This document shows, in pieces, positions 24,441 through 33,480 of a DNA stretch of 44,583 nt (position 1 is the first letter of the stretch; each line of letters opens with the position of its first letter). The notes under the pieces are model-generated. The model worked only from the letters and a program-made list of their open reading frames with translations. It searched no databases and had not been told where the DNA came from. Source of the stretch: Chitinivibrio alkaliphilus ACht1 (GTDB taxonomy: Bacteria > Fibrobacterota > Chitinivibrionia > Chitinivibrionales > Chitinivibrionaceae); the NCBI RefSeq assembly GCF_000474745.1, contig NZ_ASJR01000018.1, positions 1-44,583 on the forward strand. The letters are read 5' to 3'. The translations under genes were made by a program, and so were the position numbers.

Positions 24441-24905
24441 TCAGAAGAGAAATGGACGGGAGCCCTGCATGGAATCTACCAGATTTTTGTCAATCACCTC
24501 TCCCATAACAGAGTATACGAAAGGGTAGGTTTCGGGGGATTCACTTTGTTGGGCTCCTGAGACATGGAGGTGTTCTATCTTGTGTTTTAGGATAAGGGTT
24601 CTAATTTCATTTACGGCAAACCGAAGATTTACCCGCCCGACAGGAAGAATCGTATGGGGGCGACCATGTATTTTACAGAGCTCTATGGGTCGTCTTGTTC
24701 GTTCAGAGAGGGGGAGATGTATAAAAAAAATGGTTCCGTCACTGTGGCGGATATGCAATTCTCGTTTCTTCTCGTAGGGGAGAGCGAGCTTTTCTGAGTC
24801 GTGGGGTGCTATGGTGGTACAGGGAAGGGTGCAATCACGTGCGGCATCGAGAGCAGCTTGTTCTGCTCCGCTTTTGCCTGCATTCATGATTAACTGTAAC
24901 ATCAT
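24441..24905 (-). CDS. YpsA/putative molybdenum carrier-like protein
   Basis: This 154-residue protein starts at ATG 24905 with GGGAG 8 nt upstream. LQLIMNAGKSGAEQAALDAARDCTLPC matches the pattern of the putative molybdenum carrier family (cpYpsA; I-SGGQTGVD-AALD-A---GIP), followed by LALPYEKKRELHIRHSDGTIFFI, which matches Y-L-ET---RT--NV-DSDGTLI. The family has a Rossmann nucleotide-binding fold. Here the GGQTGVD loop reads NAGKSGAE and several ligand-contact residues differ, so binding may have changed. The C-terminal half (NEIRTLILKHKIEHLHVSG) also fits the family's last helix and strand. Function is unknown. Confidence 0.65.
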   Translation of the reverse strand: MMLQLIMNAGKSGAEQAALDAARDCTLPCTTIAPHDSEKLALPYEKKRELHIRHSDGTIFFIHLPLSERTRRPIELCKIHGRPHTILPVGRVNLRFAVNEIRTLILKHKIEHLHVSGAQQSESPETYPFVYSVMGEVIDKNLVDSMQGSRPFLF

Positions 24906-24992
24906 GGAACACACTCCCGTTTCCCATGTCTCTGCGATATCTTATTCTATATCAGTAGTATGGCATACGAGGAGGGAAGATACAAGAAAAAG

Positions 24993-25556
24993 TTACCACG
25001 GGGAGATAAAATCTGCAAAGGCACGTCCGTGTGAATCCTTGGATGAAAGAATTGGGGGAAAGGAGCTTGGCCATGGTATGGCAAGATCGGGGTCGTTCCA
25101 TGCAAGGGTTATCTCCCTATCCGGTGCGTAATAATTGGAACACTTGTAGAGAACATGGGTCTGTTCTTTTAGTACTGAAAACCCGTGGGCAAAGCCCCGT
25201 GGCAGGTAGAGGATGTGGTGATTGGTATCACTGAGGATGCATGATTCCCATTGTCCGTAGGAAGGTGATTCTTTCCGTACATCTACAAAGACATCAAATA
25301 TTTTTCCCCGGGTTACTTGTACCAGCTTTGCTTGTCCCGCAGGGGGCGCTTGGAGATGGAGACCACGGATTACTCCTTTTTGAACAGAGAATGAACTGTT
25401 TTCCTGCACCCATTCTTCACAAATGCCCATATCGGTAAAGGTTGTTGCTCGGTACGATTCAAAGAAGTATCCCCGTGAATCCGTAAAAACTCGCGGACTA
25501 ATCAGGCAGGGGGACGGAGCGGGGGAGTGAGCAAAGAATTTTTTATGCAATTTCAT
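24993..25556 (-). CDS. rfbC: dTDP-4-dehydrorhamnose 3,5-epimerase-like protein
   Basis: RmlC-type cupins epimerise C3 and C5 of dTDP-4-keto-6-deoxyglucose. The 187-residue protein has SPRVFTDSRGYFFESYRATT, VQENSSFSVQKGVIRGLHLQ (catalytic His), QAKLVQVTRGKIFDVFVDVR, ILYLPRGFAHGFSVL and YKCSNYYAPDREITLAWNDP (catalytic Tyr region). The start at ATG 25556 lies inside the end of the upstream dehydratase gene, with GGTGGG upstream; a start at 25622 would overlap much further. A free RmlC next to an RmlB-like gene suggests synthesis of a deoxysugar for surface glycans. rmlA and rmlD are not in the window. Confidence 0.9.
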   Translation of the reverse strand: MKLHKKFFAHSPAPSPCLISPRVFTDSRGYFFESYRATTFTDMGICEEWVQENSSFSVQKGVIRGLHLQAPPAGQAKLVQVTRGKIFDVFVDVRKESPSYGQWESCILSDTNHHILYLPRGFAHGFSVLKEQTHVLYKCSNYYAPDREITLAWNDPDLAIPWPSSFPPILSSKDSHGRAFADFISPW

Positions 25557-26544
25557 AGGAGGAATCCCACCAGGATCTATGTGTTGTATACCATTGAATA
25601 CACCGGGAAAGACCGTGTTCAATAGATATCTGAGGAGACCAACCGAGATCCCTCAGCTTTGCCGTTGAAAGAGCTCGCCGTTGGTGATGCGCGAGGAGAT
25701 CCTCTTTGAGGGTGATGGCCTCTGAGAGCGGTTTGTTGAGTTGTTGACAAATCTCCCCTACAATGTCGTGGTGCGAGTACTCATGATGACCACCGATATT
25801 ATAGATTTCCCCTGATTTGCCATTGCGGCTTACGGTATAGACTCCACGACAAAAATCTTCTACCCAAAGCCATTGTCGTAGGGTCTCGGGGGCTTCATGC
25901 AGGGTAATTGGTGTGCTTTGTAGGCCATGTCGTATTACGCGGGGTATAAAATGTGCTCCTCCTTGGGCGGGGCCGTATACGGTGGAGGGGCGAACAATAC
26001 GGGTGGGGAAGCCAAATGCCCGGTGGTACGATTGTGCCATGAGCTCAGCCGACGCTTTACTCGCAGCATAGGGGCATGATGGAAGAAGGCGGTCTGTTTC
26101 AGAGAACGGTGGGGCTCCATGGTGAAGTTCACCATAGACCTGTTCTGTTGATACATATATAAATTGGGCATCTGCATATCTTCCAAACCACTGATTTGCA
26201 GCCACTTCAAGAATTGTTTGTGTGCCCTGGATATTCGTGTCAATAAAGCTCTCGGGGTTGTCCCCCACGGTGTGAATTCTTCGTTTGTTGGCAAAATGAA
26301 TTACCTGATCAAAGCAGTGTCGTGCAAAGAGAGCGTAGAGGAGAGACTTATCTCGTATATCCCCGCGAGTGATCGTGCAGCGGGGGAGGGATGCTATTTG
26401 TTCTGCACGTTGTTGCGAATCCCTCGTGGTAAGTGTATCAATAAGGAAAATATGCGCATCGGTCATGATATTCCTCAGAAATGCCGCATAGGCATTTCCG
26501 AGGAATCCACCCCCGCCGGTGATGAGAATTCTAGGGTGCGCCAC
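25543..26544 (-). CDS. dTDP-glucose 4,6-dehydratase-like NAD-dependent epimerase/dehydratase
   Basis: This 333-residue extended SDR has ILITGGGGFLGNAY (Rossmann GxxGxxG), the LIDTLT ribose-binding Asp, the active-site pair VSTEQVYGEL and YAASKASAEL (Tyr, Lys), VRPSTVYGPAQ, and WVEDFCRGV. The overall pattern is closest to RmlB. However, the RmlB catalytic TDEVYG is TEQVYG here (Asp to Glu, Glu to Gln), and the HLAAESHVDRS motif is HFANKRRIHTV. The Gln would remove the base that abstracts the C5 proton in RmlB, so the reaction may differ. GTG 26544 starts one base after the alaA stop, suggesting coupling. Confidence 0.85.
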   Translation of the reverse strand: MAHPRILITGGGGFLGNAYAAFLRNIMTDAHIFLIDTLTTRDSQQRAEQIASLPRCTITRGDIRDKSLLYALFARHCFDQVIHFANKRRIHTVGDNPESFIDTNIQGTQTILEVAANQWFGRYADAQFIYVSTEQVYGELHHGAPPFSETDRLLPSCPYAASKASAELMAQSYHRAFGFPTRIVRPSTVYGPAQGGAHFIPRVIRHGLQSTPITLHEAPETLRQWLWVEDFCRGVYTVSRNGKSGEIYNIGGHHEYSHHDIVGEICQQLNKPLSEAITLKEDLLAHHQRRALSTAKLRDLGWSPQISIEHGLSRCIQWYTTHRSWWDSSYEIA

Positions 26545-26545
26545 C

Positions 26546-27766
26546 TTAGACCTGTCGATAGGTTGAGAGGAAGCTTCGTAGTCGTTCTATGGCATCAAGG
26601 AGTTCTGATTCTTTTGGAAGAACCACGATTCTGAAATGATCGGGCTGGGGCCAGTTGAACCCAGTACCGTTTACAATAAGCACCTTTTTCTCACGAAGGA
26701 AATCAAGCACAAATTGTTCATCATCATGAATACCGAATTTTTCCGTATCAATTTTTGGAAAGAGGTAAAGAGCTCCTTCAGCTTTAACACAACTGATACC
26801 ATCAATGCTATTAAGTGCTTCCCATGCCTTTGTATGTTGGCGATGCAGGCGTCCCTCCGGGTGCACAAATTCTTTCATTTGGGTGTCAAATTCCAGGGCA
26901 GCTTTGCACGCATACTGTGCTGCAACATTGGAACAGAGGCGCATAGAGGCCAAGGTTGCAAGACCCTGTTTGTAGTTTTGTAGCTCATCCGTATTGCCAC
27001 TAAGCACAAGCCATCCCCCACGAAATCCGCAGGCAAGATGTGTTTTGGATATTCCATTAAAGGTGAGGCAGGGGTGGTCACCCGCCAGGGCAGCTAAGGG
27101 AATATGCCGTGCTCCGTCAAAGAGAATTCTGTCATATATCTCGTCAGCAAGTAAGAGCAGGTTGTGTTTTTTTGCCAGGGCAACAATGCCTTTCAGGGTT
27201 TCTTCAGAGTATACCCCCCCAGTAGGATTATTGGGGTTTATGATAACAATGGCACGGGTTTTGGAACTGATCTTTGATGCCATATCTGTAAGATCAGGGT
27301 TCCATCCATCAGATTCATTACAAAGATAATGTATGGGGGTACCGTCGGCTAAGTTCACCGAAGCGGTCCAAAGTGGATAGTCTGGAGCTGGAATAAGTAC
27401 TTCGTCACCGGGGTTTAAGAGTGCCTGCAAACTCATGGATATGAGCTCACTCGCTCCGTTACCGATAAAAACATCATCAATATCAATGCCAGAAACGCCC
27501 CGTTCTGTATGGTATGACACAATGGCTTCACGGGCTGAGGTAATGCCCTGTGAATGTGAATAGGATTGAGCCCCATCGCTTCCCAGCAGGTTTTCCTGCA
27601 TGGCCGAAAGCAAAGATGGATCTGCGTCAAACCCAAACACTCCGGGATTACCAATGTTGAGTTTGAGAATTTTTTCACCGCGTTTTTCCATTTCGTATGC
27701 CGCCTCGAGCACCGGGCCGCGAATGGCATATTTTACCTGTCGTAAGCGTTCAGACTGTTCTAACAT
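26546..27766 (-). CDS. alaA: Alanine/aspartate-type aminotransferase (AlaA-like)
   Basis: This 406-residue class I PLP enzyme probably makes alanine from pyruvate and glutamate. Signatures: YAIRGPVLEAAYEMEKRGEK, LNIGNPGVFGF, GNGASELISMSLQALL, PAPDYPLWTASVNLADG, INPNNPTGGVYS (PLP contact), LLADEIYDRI (Asp to pyridine N), NGISKTHLACGFRGGW (Schiff-base Lys) and FRIVVLP (substrate-carboxylate Arg). The AlaA/YfbQ subgroup fits the N-terminal wording, but substrate range is inferred. AGGATG precedes the ATG. It is first in a coupled operon with the two nucleotide-sugar genes, an odd functional pairing. Confidence 0.92.
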   Translation of the reverse strand: MLEQSERLRQVKYAIRGPVLEAAYEMEKRGEKILKLNIGNPGVFGFDADPSLLSAMQENLLGSDGAQSYSHSQGITSAREAIVSYHTERGVSGIDIDDVFIGNGASELISMSLQALLNPGDEVLIPAPDYPLWTASVNLADGTPIHYLCNESDGWNPDLTDMASKISSKTRAIVIINPNNPTGGVYSEETLKGIVALAKKHNLLLLADEIYDRILFDGARHIPLAALAGDHPCLTFNGISKTHLACGFRGGWLVLSGNTDELQNYKQGLATLASMRLCSNVAAQYACKAALEFDTQMKEFVHPEGRLHRQHTKAWEALNSIDGISCVKAEGALYLFPKIDTEKFGIHDDEQFVLDFLREKKVLIVNGTGFNWPQPDHFRIVVLPKESELLDAIERLRSFLSTYRQV

Positions 27767-27833
27767 CGTCCATCCTGTTCTGTGTTTTATTGATTAAAAT
27801 ACATTTTTGTTTCCCATACTGCAACGCAGGGGA

Positions 27834-28262
27834 TTACCGTACCTCAAAGAGCCCAGCAAGTTTCTCTTCCATACGCTGGATAAATCGAGATTCTTGTATA
27901 TTATATCCGTCAATGCGGGCCGTATTAAGAAATCCTTCGGCATTTTTCTCAAATATAATACGTACTTGCCAAAAGCCTTTTTCTTGAGCCTGTTCTATAT
28001 GGGTTACGGCTTCATCAAGATGCTCTTCGCTTGTCCATGAGTCGTAGGCTGGGTTGCGTAGAATGTCACGAATAATAGGGCCAATGGCACGGGCCATTTT
28101 TTCTTTCATATCAAACATATCAAAGAACCGCTGGCTTTTTGCCGCATAGTAGGGAGTTTGTGCAAACTCGCGGCGCGAAACTAATTTATCGGCCTTTGCG
28201 ACGCCCACATACAAATGGGCCTCAGCCGTAAGGATGTGGGTAAGATCTTCCTGTTTATTCAT
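27834..28262 (-). CDS. Uncharacterised helical protein, possibly TerB-like
   Basis: This 142-residue cytoplasmic protein has no signal peptide or membrane helix. The segment LYVGVAKADKLVSRREFAQT resembles the first helix-acidic loop of TerB-type domains (AVAKADG-VS--E), but the match is short. The rest is predicted helical, with AHLYVG, KEKMARAIGPIIRDIL, EEHLDEAVTHIEQAQE and RFIQRMEEKLAGLFEVR. GGAGG lies upstream of ATG 28262. It is 67 nt upstream of alaA on the same strand and divergent from thiE. No function is assigned. Confidence 0.75.
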   Translation of the reverse strand: MNKQEDLTHILTAEAHLYVGVAKADKLVSRREFAQTPYYAAKSQRFFDMFDMKEKMARAIGPIIRDILRNPAYDSWTSEEHLDEAVTHIEQAQEKGFWQVRIIFEKNAEGFLNTARIDGYNIQESRFIQRMEEKLAGLFEVR

Positions 28263-28369
28263 GGAGCCTCCTCATACGCTGTGATCATAATATATGGTAT
28301 GGATATTTTCTTAGGATATTTTTTGTACCAAAACTATATTGTAGTGTTTGGGCGTTTTGTGAGGGATAC

Positions 28370-29008
28370 ATGAAAAAAATATCCGATGGGTTTGGCCTCT
28401 ACCTTGTCTTAACCGAGCCGCATCGAGGCTATGAGTATCTCACAAGTCTTGCCGTGGAGCTGGACATTTCCTATGTGCAATTACGCGCTAAGGGCCGCTC
28501 TGCTTTTGAGACCTTAAAGATTGCCGAAGCGATGCGTCGGGAGACGGAACAGGGAGCAACTCGACTTATTATTAATGATGATGTGCGTATTGCCCGGGAC
28601 TGTGATGCCTTCGGGGTGCATGTGGGACAGGATGATACTCCCGTAGAGGAGCTTACACCTATTGTAGGAGAGCATATGGCCTGTGGACTTTCAACCCATA
28701 CCCTGGAGCAGCTGGAACAGGTCCCTGCATCAGTTTCGTATGTCGGGTTTGGTCCCGTTTTTCCAACGCAGACAAAGCAACTGGCGGATCCCTGTACCGG
28801 TAGTTCAATGGCCGGTGAGGCGGCTGTGCAATCGATGGTGCCCCTTGTTGCTATTGGCGGTATTACCGCAGAGACTCTTCCAGAGGTGCTCCGCTCGGGG
28901 GTGCGAAACTATGCGGTTTCGTCACCTGTATGTAACACAACTGCGCCCAAAGAGGCCATGGTGAAGCTTCTGCGTGTACAGCGGGAGCATTCTTTAGAAG
29001 AAAATTAG
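28370..29008 (+). CDS. thiE: Thiamine-phosphate synthase
   Basis: ThiE joins HMP-PP and thiazole phosphate to make thiamine monophosphate. The 212-residue TIM barrel has [20 protein letters not shown] (pyrophosphate-binding QLR-K), [37 protein letters not shown] (GPvFpTxTK signature), and [11 protein letters not shown]. Length is normal and all landmark residues are present. GAGGGA precedes the ATG. I see no TPP riboswitch upstream. It ends 7 nt before the large hybrid kinase gene, so the two are likely co-transcribed. Confidence 0.95.
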   Translation: MKKISDGFGLYLVLTEPHRGYEYLTSLAVELDISYVQLRAKGRSAFETLKIAEAMRRETEQGATRLIINDDVRIARDCDAFGVHVGQDDTPVEELTPIVGEHMACGLSTHTLEQLEQVPASVSYVGFGPVFPTQTKQLADPCTGSSMAGEAAVQSMVPLVAIGGITAETLPEVLRSGVRNYAVSSPVCNTTAPKEAMVKLLRVQREHSLEEN

Positions 29009-29015
29009 GTCTATC

Positions 29016-32000
29016 ATGTTGGAAAAAACAAAAGGGATGATCCGACGTTTTTTTCCACACTACTATGCTTTTTTTTCCGTCGGGCTTCTCTTTTGTGCCC
29101 TGTTTTATTTGCTCTATGTTGCCGCATTGTATCAAGCGGCCTTTGCAGGGGGAATCCTTCTTGTACTTCTTATGTTCTATGTACACATTCCCGATATCGA
29201 TTCTCAGCATGGAGTACAGCCTTTTTTGTTGAGTACCCCGGCTGTGGTAATTGGTTTGCTTGTCTATTCGTTCCTTGGAGTACAGCCGGGGCTTACCCCC
29301 TTCTTTCTCCTTCATACACCCCTGACCCTTCTTCTGGTTGTGATTTACTTTTTGTTTTACGAGAAGTATATCTGTGCTTTGGCCCTGTCTCTCTCGCCCC
29401 TTGTTATGCTCCCGATTCATATCGGGGCAGGAATAGATCTTTCCCTCTATGGCGGTCTTGGCCTGCTTATTATTGCCTGCAGCGGTATTGCCTTTGGGTT
29501 TAAAGAGCATTTGCAGGAACATTCCCGTAGTAGAGGCAAGGCGTTTATTCACTCCTTTTTCGACCACCTGTGGACGCGATACTCACACATTCCCTATCTT
29601 CAGGGAAGAAAAATACCGGGACTTGCTTTTTTTAGCCGTGATGGAGGGTTGTTATACTGTAATGAAGAATATGCGGCTGTGCTTCACGGTGGGCAGGATC
29701 GAAGCTCCTTGTACGGGAAATATAATCTCTTCGATGATCCCAATTTTACCGAGTATCCCATGGCTTCTTTCTTTTCCGGGGCCCCTCTTTCCATACGCGG
29801 TATGTACGATACTCGAAAAAGCACAGCCTCCGTCATGTCTCCACATCGTATCTACCTTGAGTCTGATTTTTCCAGTGTGGAGATTTCCGGATATGGGGAT
29901 TGCCTCATGCAAGTGGTGGTTACGGGGACGGAACTGGCGGACCCACTCTTTTTGGATGATCAGGAGGTTTCCCGACGAGTGCAGCTGCTGTTGCATAATA
30001 ATTTTAGCCAGCTCTGGTATTTGTCTGATCCGGGCACCATTGGGTTTGCCAATTATGCCTTTGCTGAGTTTTATAATCTTTCTCTCAGAGATGTGGTTGA
30101 TATGCCGGTTCGGCAGGTTTTCTCAGAGAAAGATAGTCCTGAAGAGCGTCGGGAGAATCAAGAGGTGTTTTCCCTGCGACGCCAGATTTTACGAGAGGTA
30201 CGGCGAAAAGATGCCTGTGGTAATGAGGTCGTCTTGCGGGTGATAAAAACGCCGAAACTGGATATTAATGGGGTGGTGGAGTCGGTTATGTGTGAAGCCA
30301 CAGATATTACCGATCTCTACGATGAAAAGTTGAATCTCAGCAGAGAAAATAGTTCCTTGGCACGAGAGACAGAACGCGCACGTGCCCTGAGTACCGCCAA
30401 GAGCCATTTTGTTGCGAATATGAGTCACGAACTTCGCACTCCTCTTAATGGGGTTATTGGAATGTCGGAGTTACTCCTTGATACCCCTCTTTCTCCCGAA
30501 CAGCAACAGTTTTCCCGTATAATTTATAAAAGTTCGAAGCATCTTCTCACCGTAATTAACGATGTCCTTGACTTTTCACGCATAGAAGAAGGGAAGATGA
30601 AAATTGTTCCGGTACATACCGACCCCTGTGAGTGTATATATGCTGCTCTTGAAGTGATTGAACATCGTCTGTATGAAAAGGGACTCTCTCTTTTTGTACA
30701 CGAATCATCTCTCTGGGGATGTCAGCTCATATTGGATGACCTTCGATGTAAGCAGGTAATAATTAATCTGCTTGATAATGCTATAAAATTCACACGGGAA
30801 GGTGCAGTGTGGCTCTCTGTTTCCGTGGAAACCTGTCAAACCGGTGGCACCGTCTTATCGGTGTCCGTGCGGGATACGGGGGTTGGAATTGCCCCTGAAC
30901 AACAGGAGAGTCTTCTTGATGCCTTTACGCAGGGTGATGATTCCGTGACGCGTAAATTTGGCGGCACCGGGTTGGGGTTGGCTATTTGTCGTCGCCTCAT
31001 AGAACTTATGGGGGGAGAGCTTCAGTTTTCCAGTGAAGAGCATGTCGGCACGGAGTTCTATTTTTCCATTCCTGTGAAAGTTGTCGATCCGCCGGTTGTC
31101 TTTCCTCAGATGAAAGGGGCTTTTGTGTATTTGGGTGACGATTCGTATCGCTCAGCCTTTTTTCAAGACTGCTGTGCCACCCTGCACCTCCCTTATCATA
31201 TGTGTCGATCTCTTGATGAGCTATACGATCTCCGAGAGAAACATACCGCGGTTTGTTTTTATGACCCTGGGAAAGCCTCTCTCATAGATAAGCTGAAACA
31301 GCGGTATGCCTGCGAGGCGGAAGAGTCTCTACCTTTTGTTCCCTGTACCTCCCTCATTACCTTCGATGCGGTTTATAGCTCAATACAGAAGCAAGTCTCT
31401 GGAACATTCTCTCCTGCCGAGAGTACCTCTTCTGTCACCGAGCCTGTACGCCCACCTTCTCTTTTATGGCGGGTGTTGCTTATTGAGGATAATGGGGTGA
31501 ATCAAAAAGTACTTGTTTCGCTTTTGGATAAGTGTGGTGTGCAGGATGTGACCAGCGCAGAGACAGGAGAGGCGGCGCGCACGCTTCTGTTTCAAGAGAG
31601 GTATGACCTAGTTTTTGTAGATTGGATCCTCCCCGATATTAGCGGTATTGCCGTGGTCCGCCATCTTCGCTCACAGCCGGGAGAAAATACAGATGTCCCT
31701 GTGGTCGCCTTAACAGCCCGGAGTGAAACAGCGCATAAAGAGACTGCCTTTGCTGCAGGGGTGGACCGCTATATTACCAAGCCGGTGCAGTATGCAGATA
31801 TTGTTGCGGTTATTGAATGGGCCATGACGGCCACGAAAAAGAACGCCCCTTCTCTGCAGGAGTGTTCCATATATAATGAGGCGCTTCTTCTTGAAAATTT
31901 ACAGGGAGATCGCGAAGTGTTGCATACCTTACTTACCGAATGTGTTCGTCGAATGCCTGCGGCGTGTCGGCGTATGCAAGAATGCCTTGCTGATACGGCA

Positions 32001-32567
32001 TACGAAACAATTGGCGAGATTGCGCATTCCCTGCGAGGTATGGCCATGAATATCTCAGCAGATCGCTTTGCTGCTCACGCAAAAGCTGTGGAAGAGAGTG
32101 TGAATCGTCAGCAGTACCCTGCTGTAAAAGACCTGTGTGAGCGTTTATTTGCTTCTGAAAAAGAATTACGCGCAGCCCTTACCTGCGCCATAGATTCCCC
32201 TTCACCCCCTTCTCAGGAGGATTTTATGCAGTCAGATATATTAAATGTGGATGATATTCTTGATAACCTTATGAATGATTATGATATCTTGCGTGATATC
32301 TTAGAAGAATTTCTAAACTCCATCCCGGGCTTGGTAACCGCCTTGGAAGAGGGGGTCCGTGCCGGTAATATGCAGGTTGTTGATGACATGGCACACTCAA
32401 TAAAGGGTGCAGCCAGAAATATCGGGGCGGAGCGCTTGGGCGATGTGTCTTATGAATTGGAAAAATGTGGTAAAAACGGGTGTGGTGCTAAGATAGAGGG
32501 GTTGTTTGCTACATTACGCGAGGAGTACGCCCTTCTTGAGAAAGAAATTCATAAAATCATCGGGTAG
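29016..32567 (+). CDS. Membrane hybrid histidine kinase with receiver and two Hpt domains
   Basis: This 1183-residue phosphorelay protein has about six N-terminal helices (residues 14-165), a PAS-like sensor (about 325-440), then HisKA ([20 protein letters not shown], His471) and HATPase ([37 protein letters not shown]). A degenerate receiver-like region (about 695-795) lacks an acceptor Asp. An intact receiver follows: [25 protein letters not shown] (Asp869), VVALTAR, ITKPVQ. Two Hpt domains end the protein: [14 protein letters not shown] (His1004) and [14 protein letters not shown] (His1127). It thus carries His-Asp-His-His and should phosphorylate a separate response regulator, none of which is in the window. 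The sensed signal is unknown. It shares architecture through the intact receiver with the kinase at 10196-12541. Confidence 0.93.
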   Translation: MLEKTKGMIRRFFPHYYAFFSVGLLFCALFYLLYVAALYQAAFAGGILLVLLMFYVHIPDIDSQHGVQPFLLSTPAVVIGLLVYSFLGVQPGLTPFFLLHTPLTLLLVVIYFLFYEKYICALALSLSPLVMLPIHIGAGIDLSLYGGLGLLIIACSGIAFGFKEHLQEHSRSRGKAFIHSFFDHLWTRYSHIPYLQGRKIPGLAFFSRDGGLLYCNEEYAAVLHGGQDRSSLYGKYNLFDDPNFTEYPMASFFSGAPLSIRGMYDTRKSTASVMSPHRIYLESDFSSVEISGYGDCLMQVVVTGTELADPLFLDDQEVSRRVQLLLHNNFSQLWYLSDPGTIGFANYAFAEFYNLSLRDVVDMPVRQVFSEKDSPEERRENQEVFSLRRQILREVRRKDACGNEVVLRVIKTPKLDINGVVESVMCEATDITDLYDEKLNLSRENSSLARETERARALSTAKSHFVANMSHELRTPLNGVIGMSELLLDTPLSPEQQQFSRIIYKSSKHLLTVINDVLDFSRIEEGKMKIVPVHTDPCECIYAALEVIEHRLYEKGLSLFVHESSLWGCQLILDDLRCKQVIINLLDNAIKFTREGAVWLSVSVETCQTGGTVLSVSVRDTGVGIAPEQQESLLDAFTQGDDSVTRKFGGTGLGLAICRRLIELMGGELQFSSEEHVGTEFYFSIPVKVVDPPVVFPQMKGAFVYLGDDSYRSAFFQDCCATLHLPYHMCRSLDELYDLREKHTAVCFYDPGKASLIDKLKQRYACEAEESLPFVPCTSLITFDAVYSSIQKQVSGTFSPAESTSSVTEPVRPPSLLWRVLLIEDNGVNQKVLVSLLDKCGVQDVTSAETGEAARTLLFQERYDLVFVDWILPDISGIAVVRHLRSQPGENTDVPVVALTARSETAHKETAFAAGVDRYITKPVQYADIVAVIEWAMTATKKNAPSLQECSIYNEALLLENLQGDREVLHTLLTECVRRMPAACRRMQECLADTAYETIGEIAHSLRGMAMNISADRFAAHAKAVEESVNRQQYPAVKDLCERLFASEKELRAALTCAIDSPSPPSQEDFMQSDILNVDDILDNLMNDYDILRDILEEFLNSIPGLVTALEEGVRAGNMQVVDDMAHSIKGAARNIGAERLGDVSYELEKCGKNGCGAKIEGLFATLREEYALLEKEIHKIIG

Positions 32568-32643
32568 TTTTGTATTGCCCGTGAAAAAAAATTATCTTTT
32601 AAGGAACTGCTCTGTTTAAACATCACCGGAAGGCAGGATTTGT

Positions 32644-33468
32644 ATGGGTTGGTTAGAAGGGTTTACCAAAGGTCATAAAATAGATGAAACGATATGGATG
32701 GAGTGCAAAGCCTGCAATAAGCATATCCTGCGAGAAGAGTGGGAAAAGGGCTATCATGTATGTCCGAAATGTACCCATCATGCGCGTATTGACTCTCGAT
32801 ATCGATTAGAAATAACTGTAGATCCCGATACCTTTGAAGAGATGGATGCCTCTATTCATCCGGCAGATCCGCTCTCGTTCCATGATAAAAAAGGAAGCTA
32901 TGCTGATAAGGCAGAGGCTGCACGGGAGAAGTCGGGCCTCAACGAATCCATTGTGACGGGGCGCGCGAAGATTATGGAGCATCCCGTAGTTGTGGGTGTC
33001 ATGGATTTTCGCTTTCTCGGCGGAAGCCTCTCATCGGGAACAGGGGAAAAAATCGTCCGTGCTGCCCATGTTGCACTGGATGAACGAAAACCCCTCATCC
33101 TCTTTTCTGCGTCAGGGGGAGCCCGCATGCATGAAGGGATTTTGTCCCTCATGCAGATGGCAAAAACCTGTGGCGCTATTGCTCAGCTTGATGAAGAGAA
33201 TATTTCCTATATTTCAGTTCTTACGGATCCCACCACCGGAGGGGTTTCTGCTTCTTATGCAATGGTGGGAGATATTAATATTGCTGAGCCGGGAGCGTTG
33301 ATCGGTTTTGCAGGCAAACGGGTCATCAAGGAAACCTTAAAACAGAAGCTTCCTGAGGACTTCCAAACGTCCGAATATTACCGTGACCACGGATTTCTTG
33401 ATCGTGTGGTGCATCGTAAGGATATGCGTACAACCCTGGGCGATATATTGTCGTTCTACAACCGATAA
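32644..33468 (+). CDS. accD: Acetyl-CoA carboxylase carboxyltransferase subunit beta
   Basis: AccD and AccA form the carboxyltransferase that moves CO2 from carboxybiotin to acetyl-CoA. The 274-residue protein has the N-terminal zinc ribbon (Cys21, Cys24, Cys40, Cys43 in ECKACNKH and HVCPKCTHH), then the crotonase fold: VVVGVMDFRFLGGSLSSGTG, FSASGGARMHEGILSLMQMA, VLTDPTTGGVSASYAMVGD and GFAGKRVIKETL. Length is typical. AGGAT upstream supports ATG 32644. It is first in a tight accD-accA-carboxyltransferase/BCCP operon, 12 nt before accA. Confidence 0.97.
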   Translation: MGWLEGFTKGHKIDETIWMECKACNKHILREEWEKGYHVCPKCTHHARIDSRYRLEITVDPDTFEEMDASIHPADPLSFHDKKGSYADKAEAAREKSGLNESIVTGRAKIMEHPVVVGVMDFRFLGGSLSSGTGEKIVRAAHVALDERKPLILFSASGGARMHEGILSLMQMAKTCGAIAQLDEENISYISVLTDPTTGGVSASYAMVGDINIAEPGALIGFAGKRVIKETLKQKLPEDFQTSEYYRDHGFLDRVVHRKDMRTTLGDILSFYNR

Positions 33469-33480
33469 CTGGGTGGACAC

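Noticed and set aside
28301-28322. Direct repeat GGATATTTT as an operator
   Set aside because: The repeats are short and AT-rich in an AT-rich region, so chance is likely.
28263-28369. TPP riboswitch before thiE
   Set aside because: The region has a GGATATTTT direct repeat but no CTGAGA-type thi-box core.
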